NCBI RefSeq assembly: GCF_900112675.1
Contig: NZ_FOMQ01000003.1
Span: 1 to 64,000 of the forward strand
Reading direction: 5' to 3'
DNA: 64,000 nucleotides
Source: Paracidovorax konjaci
GTDB taxonomy: Bacteria > Pseudomonadota > Gammaproteobacteria > Burkholderiales > Burkholderiaceae_C
Shown: positions 50,378 through 58,116 of the stretch, piece by piece
How the letters are laid out: every line of letters starts with the position of its first letter
Position numbering within the stretch: position 1 is the stretch's first letter
The notes under the pieces: generated by a model
Told to the model about the DNA's origin: nothing
The model's database searches: none
Seen by the model: the letters and a program-made list of their open reading frames with translations, nothing else
Program-made: the position numbers and the translations under genes

Positions 50378-52681
50378 ATGAACCTTGCAATCACAGACTG
50401 GCGTTCGCTGAGTCTGCTCATTTCATCGGCCGCCATGCTGGGCTGCGGTGGCAGTTCTTCCCCGGGCGTCGTCCGCTCGGCGGGGATGGTGTACGCGGAG
50501 CCCACCCTCCGCTCCGAAGCGTCGGGCCATCAGACGGTCAGCGTGGCCATCCTGTCGCAAAGCGGCGTCCGGACCGTGACCACCGGCGCCGTGAGCGCCG
50601 GCAGCGTGGATTCGATCAAGGCAGCGCTGGTGCCCGGCAACCTGGTGGACTGGATTCCCGGCGGAACGGACCAAGCTACCGTGCCCGAGAACCCCGCGCA
50701 AACCTTCAATGTGATCCTCGCGAAGGGAAAGTCTGCGGCAGCGCAGTTCAATCTGCAGAAGTACGGTGCGTCGGTGAGCCGGCATGGCGACGCCCCCGGG
50801 CCGATGGTGGCGGCCGGCTGGGTGTACAACAAAGGCACGGGCTCGATCACCCTCGGGGACGGCACCACGGTGACGGCCGACCAGGCCGGACGCGCGTTCG
50901 AGCGCCCCATCCGCCGGTACGAGGAGACCTACTCCGTGGCGCCGGACGCCGTCGTGTTCAACGTGAACACGGACAACTACTCCAAGAGCGCCGCGGCGAG
51001 CTTCGCGTCCATCCCGGTGACGGCGAACTACGACTACAGCACGACGTCGCGCCAGGCGGCCTACGTGCTGTTCGACCGCAGCTACCTGAACGCCGATGCG
51101 GCGAAGGTCGTCGCGATCTGGTATTTCACGCCGCAATCCCAGACCGACGGCAAGCCCGTCTGGGAAGTCCCGTCCCAGAGCCCGATGCTCGCGGACAAGG
51201 GCAACGACCCCGTCTCCGGGCAACCGTACATGAGCATCAACGCGACGAGCCCGACCTCGGCGCCTTACTCGCGCAGCACGGAGCCCTTCGAGATGATCAA
51301 GGACACCCTGTACTACGTGGGTGACAACGAAGTGGCCTCGTATCTGCTGAAGGCGGACATGGGCACGCCCAACGATCCGTCCGACGACAAGGTGATCAAG
51401 GTGGATGCGGGCTGGCCCAACAGCGGCTACCAGTATTGGAAGAACATGGAGCTGATGGGGGTGGACCCGCGCTCGGTGACCGACATCTGGCTGACCCATG
51501 GCCACAGCGACCACTACGGCACCGTCGTCGAGCAGCTCAAGATGATGGACAACGCCGGCAAGAAGATCGCGCTGTGGGCCTCAAGGGAAGACGCGGTCGC
51601 GGTGACGTCGGACATGCAGGGCAATACCTGGAACATCGCGGGCGCCCTCCCCGCGTCCGAGACGGTGATCCGGGCGCGAACCACGAACTTCTACGAGTAT
51701 GACCGGTGGTACGACTACGGGAACGTGAAGATCATGGTGATCTGGTCGCCCGGCCACACCCCCGGAACGACCAACATGCTGTTCCAGGTGAAGAACCCCA
51801 CGGACGGGAAGTTCTACACCTTCGGCTACCACGGCGGCTACGGCTTCAATGGCCTGAACACGCCCACGGCCAGCAACGGCTGGCTGCGCCTGTCCTTCCA
51901 GCACGGGTTCAGCTACCTGCAGAACACGGTGAACGTGGATTTCGTCTCGCCCCAGCACACGAACCAGTTCCCGATCGTCGAGGTGTACCAGGCGCTGAAG
52001 GCCTACAACCGAGATCCTGCCAATGCCGGCCGGCAACTGACGATGCTGGACGCCATGTCCTCGCGGGTCTTCGACTCCCCGAGCGTCAACGGCACGAAGA
52101 TCACGAGCGAGTTCTCGAACCAGCTGGAGAAGCGCCGCTCCGTGGCCTCGTATCGCGCGAGCGATGCGGCCAACACCACCTACAAGAGCATCGAGACTTC
52201 GGGCCCCTTCAAGCCGGGGCGCGAGAACGGGCTCACCGCCGTGCGCGCCACCGTGCTGGATGAGGGCCGGATCATCCAGGGGTTCGTCGGCCCGCAGAAC
52301 AAGAACCCTCGCCTGCCGCTGCTGGCCAACGGCATCGTCACGGCGACGGACCAGTACACCAATGATCCCGGAGGCTTCTACGTGCAGGTCGCGCTCGACG
52401 TGCAGGACTCTGGCTACAAGGGATACATCCCCGAGGGCTACTCGCAGTTCAGCCCGGGCATGAACGCGACCATCGTCTACAAAGGCGGCCCGGTCGAGTC
52501 GGTGCACGCGGCCAAGGGTACCTTCCATCCGCCGGAGTACCTGCGCACGCAGCGCGTGAACTCCCTGGCCGACGCCCGGGCGATCCTGCAATCGGTCAGG
52601 AAGGGCAGCACGGTGACGCTGTCGCTGACGCCCGCGAGCGAGATCGTGGTGCCGTCCAACGTCTCGCAGACCTTCCAGTAA
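50378..52681 (+). CDS. Large MBL-fold metallohydrolase lipoprotein
   Basis: This 767-residue protein has a lipoprotein signal (SLLISSAAMLGC). A long N-terminal region without recognised domain precedes a metallo-beta-lactamase fold (about 300-560). Metal-binding residues include LTHGHSDHYG (His374, His376, Asp378, His379), SPGHTPGTTN and the later GYHGGYG. A C-terminal region of about 200 residues has no recognised domain. The fold covers many hydrolases; the size, lipid anchor and extra domains argue against an antibiotic-resistance enzyme. The start follows CACAGGAGACAAACC. Substrate and partner are unknown; a Sel1-repeat gene follows on the same strand. Confidence 0.85.
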   Translation: MNLAITDWRSLSLLISSAAMLGCGGSSSPGVVRSAGMVYAEPTLRSEASGHQTVSVAILSQSGVRTVTTGAVSAGSVDSIKAALVPGNLVDWIPGGTDQATVPENPAQTFNVILAKGKSAAAQFNLQKYGASVSRHGDAPGPMVAAGWVYNKGTGSITLGDGTTVTADQAGRAFERPIRRYEETYSVAPDAVVFNVNTDNYSKSAAASFASIPVTANYDYSTTSRQAAYVLFDRSYLNADAAKVVAIWYFTPQSQTDGKPVWEVPSQSPMLADKGNDPVSGQPYMSINATSPTSAPYSRSTEPFEMIKDTLYYVGDNEVASYLLKADMGTPNDPSDDKVIKVDAGWPNSGYQYWKNMELMGVDPRSVTDIWLTHGHSDHYGTVVEQLKMMDNAGKKIALWASREDAVAVTSDMQGNTWNIAGALPASETVIRARTTNFYEYDRWYDYGNVKIMVIWSPGHTPGTTNMLFQVKNPTDGKFYTFGYHGGYGFNGLNTPTASNGWLRLSFQHGFSYLQNTVNVDFVSPQHTNQFPIVEVYQALKAYNRDPANAGRQLTMLDAMSSRVFDSPSVNGTKITSEFSNQLEKRRSVASYRASDAANTTYKSIETSGPFKPGRENGLTAVRATVLDEGRIIQGFVGPQNKNPRLPLLANGIVTATDQYTNDPGGFYVQVALDVQDSGYKGYIPEGYSQFSPGMNATIVYKGGPVESVHAAKGTFHPPEYLRTQRVNSLADARAILQSVRKGSTVTLSLTPASEIVVPSNVSQTFQ

Positions 52682-52692
52682 CGACCCCGCGG

Positions 52693-52724
52693 CGCACGCG
52701 GCCGGCCGCATCCGGCCGCGTGCG
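52693..52724. terminator. GC-rich hairpin after the MBL-fold gene
   Basis: CGCACGCGGCCGG and CCGGCCGCGTGCG form a perfect 13-bp stem with a 6-nt loop, 12 bp past the stop. It lacks a clear T run, so termination may be weak or need Rho. Confidence 0.55.
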
Positions 52725-52755
52725 GCCCTGACATCTTCGACCGCCTGAAAGCCCG

Positions 52756-53634
52756 ATGCCCATGAGCGCACCCTGCCCATTCACGCCAGGAGCCCTGCTC
52801 CGAAGCCTGGCTGTCGCGGCCTCTCTGCATTGCGCAGCCACGCCGTCCTTCTCCACCCCCGGGCCGTCGGCCTCCGGCCCGGGCGATGCGCGCGCAATGC
52901 ACGATCTGGCCGATCGCTACCGGGACGGAACGGGAGTGCCGATCGACAGGCAGAAGGCGTTCGAGCTGTACACCGCCGCGGCGGACAAGGGGGTGGCGGA
53001 CAGCCACTACCAGCTGAGCAAGTTCTTCAACGGCGGATCCGGCGCCACGATCGACATGGCGCGCAGCCGCCAGCACCTCCTGAAGGCCGCAGAGCTGGGC
53101 CACGGGCCCGCGCAGGTGGAACTCGGGTTCGCCCATCTCAACGGCGCCGGGGCCCCCAAAGACCTGGCGCAGGCCTTCAGGTGGTTCGATGCCGCGGCCC
53201 GGAACCAGGTGGTGCGTGCGCAATGCATGCTGGGCGACTTCTATCGGGGCGGCCTGGGCGGGGTCCGGCAGGACCATGCCGCGGCAGTGCGCTGGTACCG
53301 GAAGACGGCCATGGCCGATGACCGCTGCGCGTCCAAATCCCAGTACGAGCTCTACGTGAGCTATGAGGCGGGGCTGGGCGTCAAAAAAGACCCGGCCAAG
53401 GCCATCGAATGGCTGAAGCGCTCGGCGAATGCGGGCAACCCGCAGGCGCAGAAAGCCCTTGGCCAAGCCTACCACCGTGGCGCGGGAGTGCCCGCGGACC
53501 CGGCGCTCGCGCGGCAGTGGTGGCTGAAATCCCGCGAGGGCGTGGCACCCCACGATGACCACGAACACGATGACCACGAGGACGGAGCCCCGGACGCCCC
53601 GAAGCCTCGCAGCGCTCATCCCCACGCGCACTGA
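52756..53634 (+). CDS. Exported Sel1-repeat protein with His/Asp-rich tail
   Basis: This 292-residue protein has a weak signal-like N-terminus (GALLRSLAVAASLHCAA) and about six Sel1-like repeats between 42 and 260. Examples are MHDLADRYRDGTGVPIDRQK, VELGFAHLNGAGAPKDLAQA and KALGQAYHRGAGVPADPALA. Such alpha-solenoids mediate protein-protein contacts. The C-terminus is a His/Asp cluster (PHDDHEHDDHEDG, HPHAH), suggesting metal binding, which would suit the metal-dependent MBL protein upstream. The start may instead be the ATG two codons downstream (52762). Confidence 0.82.
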   Translation: MPMSAPCPFTPGALLRSLAVAASLHCAATPSFSTPGPSASGPGDARAMHDLADRYRDGTGVPIDRQKAFELYTAAADKGVADSHYQLSKFFNGGSGATIDMARSRQHLLKAAELGHGPAQVELGFAHLNGAGAPKDLAQAFRWFDAAARNQVVRAQCMLGDFYRGGLGGVRQDHAAAVRWYRKTAMADDRCASKSQYELYVSYEAGLGVKKDPAKAIEWLKRSANAGNPQAQKALGQAYHRGAGVPADPALARQWWLKSREGVAPHDDHEHDDHEDGAPDAPKPRSAHPHAH

Positions 53635-53670
53635 GGCCAGCACGCCGGCGGCGGGACGGCGGCCTGCCCC

Positions 53671-54954
53671 CTACCGGAACCACGACAGGTCGATGGCATC
53701 CGCCATGGCCTGGTAGCCGGTGTCATTGGGGTGCAGGTGGTCTCCGCTGTCGTAGGCCGTGCGCAGCCGGGAGGGCGCATCGGGGTTGCGCAGGGCCGCG
53801 TCGAAATCGATGACGCCGTCGGCCTGCGCTGCATTGCCCCGTATCCATGCGTTCACGCGCGCACGCTTGGCATCGCCCGCCGCGTCGTAGTACGGGGACG
53901 GCTGGCCATCCGGCGCCAGCGCGTGGTCGAACGGCAGCAGCGTGCCCAGGTAGATCCTGATCCGCGCGGACCGCGCGCGCTGCACCAGGCCGCCGAGCCC
54001 GGCGATGATCTCGTCGGAGGTCACCGCCTCGCCGGGCACGAGGTTGGAAAAGCCGATGTCGTTGATGCCGATCAGCACGATCGCATGCGTAGCGCCGGTG
54101 GCCTGCAGCACATCGCGGTCGAAACGCCCCGCGCCGCGCGGGCCGACCCCGTCGTGCAGGATGCGGTTGCCCGAGATGCCGGCGTTCACGACGCTGACCC
54201 CCGAGAGGAACGGATCGGCCGCCACGCGCCGCGCGAGGGCGTCCGGGTAGCGCCGCGAGGCATCGACGGTGGAGGCGAAGCCGTCGGTGATCGAGTCGCC
54301 GAACGTGACGATCGTGCCCCGGGCCGAGGCGTTCTGCACGTCGATGCCGCTCACCCAGTAGTACGCGGTGGTCGGCGCGGCCGAGGGCGCGATGTCGGTG
54401 GCCGACACCCCATTGCCCGTGGCCATGTAGGTGTTGCGCACGCCCAGCTGGTGGTAGGTGCCCAGCGCCGTGCGCGGGCCGACATAGGCCGAGACGGCCA
54501 CGTCGGACAGGGCCTCCAGCGGCATCGGCGCCACGTCGCTCCAGGCCTCCTGGCCCACGGGCAGGGTGATGGAGGCCTGGCCGCCGAAGGTCAGCGCCAC
54601 GTCGGTGCCCGGCTGGATCCGCGTTCCGCCGGCGCTGCGCGCGATGTGCAGCGCGCCGATCGTGAGCGCCGCGGGCCCGAACAGGTTGGAGACGCGCACC
54701 CGCACGCCGGTGCCGCCGGCGGCGATCCGCATCGTCTGGCGGACCGTCTGGTTCTCGATGCTGGCGGGCGGGGCGCTTCCGAGGGCGGTGGCGGCGTTGT
54801 AGTCCGCGACCGGGGCCGTCCAGGCGGCCTGCAGGGAGGTGGCGCCCCCGCCTCCTCCGCCTCCGCAGCCCTGCAGGACGGCGCCCGCGCAGAGCGCGCC
54901 CAGCAGGGTGCGGCGGCGCAGGGGAAGGGATGGGGCGAGGGGCGGGATGGTCAT
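53671..54954 (-). CDS. SGNH/GDSL-family hydrolase lipoprotein
   Basis: This 427-residue lipoprotein has a signal ending LQGC followed by a poly-Gly spacer. A beta-rich N-terminal domain (VRQTMRIAAGGTGVRVRVSN) precedes the SGNH esterase domain (about 210-427). Block I is TFGDSITDGF with Ser221, block II VVNAGISGNRI, block III IGINDIG, and block V GDHLHPND with Asp405 and His408. It probably removes acyl groups from polysaccharides or other esters at the cell surface. ATG 54954 follows CAGGAGACAGTGCCC. A divergent AraC gene may regulate it. Confidence 0.9.
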   Translation of the reverse strand: MTIPPLAPSLPLRRRTLLGALCAGAVLQGCGGGGGGGATSLQAAWTAPVADYNAATALGSAPPASIENQTVRQTMRIAAGGTGVRVRVSNLFGPAALTIGALHIARSAGGTRIQPGTDVALTFGGQASITLPVGQEAWSDVAPMPLEALSDVAVSAYVGPRTALGTYHQLGVRNTYMATGNGVSATDIAPSAAPTTAYYWVSGIDVQNASARGTIVTFGDSITDGFASTVDASRRYPDALARRVAADPFLSGVSVVNAGISGNRILHDGVGPRGAGRFDRDVLQATGATHAIVLIGINDIGFSNLVPGEAVTSDEIIAGLGGLVQRARSARIRIYLGTLLPFDHALAPDGQPSPYYDAAGDAKRARVNAWIRGNAAQADGVIDFDAALRNPDAPSRLRTAYDSGDHLHPNDTGYQAMADAIDLSWFR

Positions 54955-55142
54955 GGGCACTGTCTCCTGTTGGAATAGGTCTTGGGCGCCGGGGTCCGGG
55001 CGGAAGGCACGTTAGCAGTGCGCTCTGCGCCCGGTCTTTCAAGAACGGATGCGCGCGTTCAAAAACCGACCCAGGGATCACCCTGAGCCCGGTTCGGCGC
55101 CGCTGTCAGTTTTCGGCAAGCTGGGCCCGTTACGTTGCGCCC

Positions 55143-55997
55143 ATGGATGCCGACGCCGCCTCCCGCCCCGCCGCGCCCTGCGCTCAGGCGGGGCTGCTCG
55201 CGCCGCCCGCCTGGGCCGGCCCGCCGATGGGCTGCTTCCGGCTGGCGCCGGCGGGCACCGCGCAGCTCGGTTCGATGCCGGCGGATACGCTGATGCTCTG
55301 GACCGGCGGCGCCTGCGCCATCGAGATGCGCTGCGACGGTCTCCACCGCGCCTGGCGCCGCACCAGCGGTACGGTGGACCTGCTGCCCGCCGGCACGGTG
55401 GTGAGCGACGTGCGCTGGGACGGCGACGCGATGCACTGCGCCTGGGTGCATCTGGAGGGGGTGCTCGCGCCCGGAACGGCGGCACGCACCGGCGTGCAAG
55501 ACCCACACATCACGGACCTGGTCCAGCGGCTGGAAGCCCAGGCGCGGGAGGCCCAGCCCTTGGGCACGGCCTACGTGCAGGCGCTCGCGCTGACGCTCGC
55601 CACCTATCTGCGCGGCCGCTACGGGGACGGGCACCGGGGCGGCGGACACCACGGCGCGCCCCTCGCGCAGCCACGGCCGCGCGCGCGGTGGGAGGCGCTG
55701 CGCGCCTACATCGACGAACACCTCGGGCGGCCGATGTCGGTGCCCGAGATGGCGCGCACCATCGGCTACAGCCCCAACCATTTCACGCGGCTGTTCCGGC
55801 ACTCGTTCCAGAAGTCGCCGCACCAGTACGTGATCGACCGGCGCATCGAGCGCGCGCGGCTGCTGCTGCTCGACCCGGCCCGCTCCATCGCGGAAATCGC
55901 GGCCGAATGCGGGTTCGCCACGCAGGCGCACCTGAGCAGCGCCTTCAAGCGCCGGCTGGGCCTCACGCCCGGCGAGTTCAGGGCGGGCCGAGCCTGA
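55143..55997 (+). CDS. AraC family transcriptional regulator
   Basis: This 284-residue regulator has a cupin-like N-terminal domain (TLMLWTGGACAIEMRCDGLH) and a C-terminal double HTH (about 185-280: RWEALRAYIDEHLGRPMSVP, EMARTIGYSPNHFTRLFRHS, YVIDRRIERARLLLLDPARS, ECGFATQAHLSSAFKRRLG). It is divergent from the SGNH lipoprotein gene across 188 bp, the likely target. Several in-frame upstream starts exist; ATG 55143 gives the normal family length. Confidence 0.88.
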   Translation: MDADAASRPAAPCAQAGLLAPPAWAGPPMGCFRLAPAGTAQLGSMPADTLMLWTGGACAIEMRCDGLHRAWRRTSGTVDLLPAGTVVSDVRWDGDAMHCAWVHLEGVLAPGTAARTGVQDPHITDLVQRLEAQAREAQPLGTAYVQALALTLATYLRGRYGDGHRGGGHHGAPLAQPRPRARWEALRAYIDEHLGRPMSVPEMARTIGYSPNHFTRLFRHSFQKSPHQYVIDRRIERARLLLLDPARSIAEIAAECGFATQAHLSSAFKRRLGLTPGEFRAGRA

Positions 55998-56027
55998 CCC
56001 GCTCGGGCGGCCGGCGCCCTCCCCGCC

Positions 56028-56693
56028 TCAGCGGTGGCTCAGCCGGCGCACCGCCCAGTCGCCCAGGCTCTGCACGGCCTGCACGAAGAAGATCAGCACC
56101 ACCACCACGGCCAGCATGATGTCCGGCAGGAAGCGCTGGTAGCCGTAGCGGATGCCCAGGTCGCCCAGGCCGCCGCCGCCGATGGCCCCGGCCATGGCCG
56201 AGTAGCCCGTGAGGCTCACGAAGGTGATGGTCAGGCCGGCCACGATGCCGGGCAGCGCCTCGGGAAGCAGCACCTTCCAGACGATCTGCGAGGTGGTCGC
56301 GCCCATCGCCTGCGCGGCTTCGATGAGGCCGTTGTCCACTTCGCGCAGCGAGGCTTCCACCAGCCGCGCCACGAAGGGCGCCGCGGCGATGGTGAGCGGC
56401 ACCACGGCGGCCGCCGTGCCGATCGAGGAGCCCGTGATCAGCCGCGTGAACGGGATGATGGCCACCAGCAGGATGATGAACGGCGTGGAGCGCACGGCGT
56501 TCACGATCCAGCCGACGATCTTGTTGGCGGGGCCGTTCTCCAGCACGCCGCCGCGGTCGGTCAGGCGCAGGAACACGCCCAGCGGGATGCCGATGAGCGC
56601 ACCCACGAGGCCCGAGATGCCCACCATCACGAGCGTCTCCCACAGCGAGCTGACGAACAGCTCCAGCATCATTTCCGAAAAATTCTCGAACAT
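56028..56693 (-). CDS. metI: Methionine ABC transporter permease
   Basis: This 221-residue inner-membrane permease has five or six hydrophobic helices and the coupling motif IEAAQAMGATTSQIVWKVLL (about 138-157). Family blocks include WETLVMVGISGLVGALIGIP, VNAVRSTPFIILLVAIIPFT and ITFVSLTGYSAMAGAIGGGG. It imports methionine with MetN. It starts 7 bp after metN with GAGGCGGAT upstream. The binding protein metQ does not follow directly. Confidence 0.95.
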   Translation of the reverse strand: MFENFSEMMLELFVSSLWETLVMVGISGLVGALIGIPLGVFLRLTDRGGVLENGPANKIVGWIVNAVRSTPFIILLVAIIPFTRLITGSSIGTAAAVVPLTIAAAPFVARLVEASLREVDNGLIEAAQAMGATTSQIVWKVLLPEALPGIVAGLTITFVSLTGYSAMAGAIGGGGLGDLGIRYGYQRFLPDIMLAVVVVLIFFVQAVQSLGDWAVRRLSHR

Positions 56694-56700
56694 ATCCGCC

Positions 56701-57756
56701 TCAGCCTTCCACGGTCACTTCTTCCACCACCACGCCCTCGGCACGCAACTGCGCGACCGCCTGGTCCAGCCGGGCCCCCTCGCCGCTGGCATACACCGCG
56801 AGCGAGCCGAAGGTCTGGCCCTGGATCTCGTCGATCTGCCCGTGCAGGATGGACAGGTCCAGCCCGTGCTCGCGGATCAGCCGCGAGAGGATGGGCTGGT
56901 AGGCCCGCTCGCCCGCGTACGACAGGCGCAGCAGCCGGCCCACGCCGCCCTGTCCCTGCACGGCGAGCTGCGCGGCGAGGTGGCGCACGTGCTCCAGCAC
57001 GCTCTCGGGCAGGTCCTGGGGCACGATCTCGTCGATCAGGCTCTTGGTGATGGGCTGCTGCGGGCGCGTGAACACCTCCAGCACGGGGCCCTGCTCCACG
57101 ATGCGGCCCGCATCGATGACGGCCACGCGGTCGGCCACCTGCTTGATGACCTGCATCTGGTGGGTGATGAGCACCACGGTGAGGCCCAGCTCCCGGTTCA
57201 CCTGCCGCAGCAGGGCCAGGATGGAGCGCGTCGTCTCGGGGTCGAGCGCGGAGGTGGCCTCGTCGGAGAGCAGCACCTTGGGGCGGCTGGCGAGCGCGCG
57301 CGCGATGCCGACGCGCTGCTTCTGCCCGCCGCTGATCTGCGCGGGATAGCGGGTGGCCAGGTGCGACAGGCCCACCAGTTCGAGCAGCGGGTTCACGCGC
57401 TCGCGGATGGCGGCGCGGTCCATGCCAGCCAGCTCCAGCGGCAGCGCCGCGTTGTCGAACACCGTGCGCGACGAGAGCAGGTTGAAGTGCTGGAACACCA
57501 TGCCGATGTCGCGCCGCGCCGCGCGCAGGTCGGCATCGCCGAGCTTGGTGAGGTCCCGGCCCGCGACGACGACCTCACCGGCCGTGGGCCGGTTCAGCAG
57601 GTTGATGACGCGCACGAGCGAACTCTTGCCCGCGCCACTGCGGCCGATGATGCCGAACACTTCGCCCGGCTGGATGTGCAGGTCGATGCCCCGCAGTGCT
57701 TCCACGGGCCCGGTCGGGCCCTGGTAAATCTGGGTGATACCCCGTAAGTCGATCAT
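56701..57756 (-). CDS. metN: Methionine ABC transporter ATP-binding protein
   Basis: This 351-residue ATPase carries Walker [18 protein letters not shown] (about 38-54), signature [17 protein letters not shown], Walker [19 protein letters not shown] and switch His in [11 protein letters not shown]. The C-terminal NIL domain (about 270-345, [40 protein letters not shown]) binds methionine and gives trans-inhibition when the amino acid is plentiful. It heads the metNI transcript. Confidence 0.96.
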   Translation of the reverse strand: MIDLRGITQIYQGPTGPVEALRGIDLHIQPGEVFGIIGRSGAGKSSLVRVINLLNRPTAGEVVVAGRDLTKLGDADLRAARRDIGMVFQHFNLLSSRTVFDNAALPLELAGMDRAAIRERVNPLLELVGLSHLATRYPAQISGGQKQRVGIARALASRPKVLLSDEATSALDPETTRSILALLRQVNRELGLTVVLITHQMQVIKQVADRVAVIDAGRIVEQGPVLEVFTRPQQPITKSLIDEIVPQDLPESVLEHVRHLAAQLAVQGQGGVGRLLRLSYAGERAYQPILSRLIREHGLDLSILHGQIDEIQGQTFGSLAVYASGEGARLDQAVAQLRAEGVVVEEVTVEG

Positions 57757-57801
57757 GGCTGTGCGCTTGGCGTCGCGCCCGGCGTGGGGCGCGGCGGTTC
57801 T

Positions 57802-57833
57802 GGAGAAAAGAAGAAGAAAAAAGAAGAGAAAGG
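57802..57833. repeat. Homopurine tract
   Basis: An unbroken 32-nt run of A and G, mainly GAA units, occurs in otherwise GC-balanced DNA 46 bp upstream of metN. Such tracts can adopt triplex structure or vary in length; no function is shown. Confidence 0.6.
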
Positions 57834-58058
57834 CGGGAGGGACGGACGGCGGGAGCCGGGCGCCCGCAGGCAGCGCAGCGGGCGCGGGCGCCGCCGGGCC
57901 GGTGGCCCGGGCCGTCTCACGGCAACCAACGCCGGCGAGTGCGCGACTGTACGGGCTGTACCGGCCGATGCCAACGAACCAGGGATTGGATGCTAAGACG
58001 CCATGGTTATGAACGTGCGAGCGCGCAGGTCCGGGCCGCTCGCCCGAATGCGCATTTT

Positions 58059-58075
58059 GCTATTGTATTTATAGC
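58059..58075. repeat. AT-rich 5-7-5 palindromic repeat, copy 5 (intergenic)
   Basis: GCTAT-TGTATTT-ATAGC has perfect arms extended to TTTGCTAT...ATAGCAAA (8 bp). The right flank reads back as CATTCAATAGTTTGCTAT, identical over 18 nt to copy 4. It lies about 40 bp past the histidine kinase stop and might act as a terminator. Confidence 0.85.
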
Positions 58076-58116
58076 AAACTATTGAATGGATACGGCGGCA
58101 TGGGCGCGTTTTGGCT

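Larger units (their letters stand above)
57757..58116. other. Gene-free stretch upstream of metN
   Basis: These 360 bp hold a 32-nt homopurine run (57802-57833), the most symmetrical copy of the AT-rich palindromic repeat (58059-58075) and presumably the metN promoter. I see no riboswitch that I can name. Confidence 0.5.

Noticed and set aside
50378-52681. The MBL-fold lipoprotein as an antibiotic-resistance metallo-beta-lactamase
   Set aside because: It is about three times the normal length, is a lipoprotein and has long extra regions. The HxHxDH motif is shared by the whole superfamily and does not indicate beta-lactam hydrolysis.
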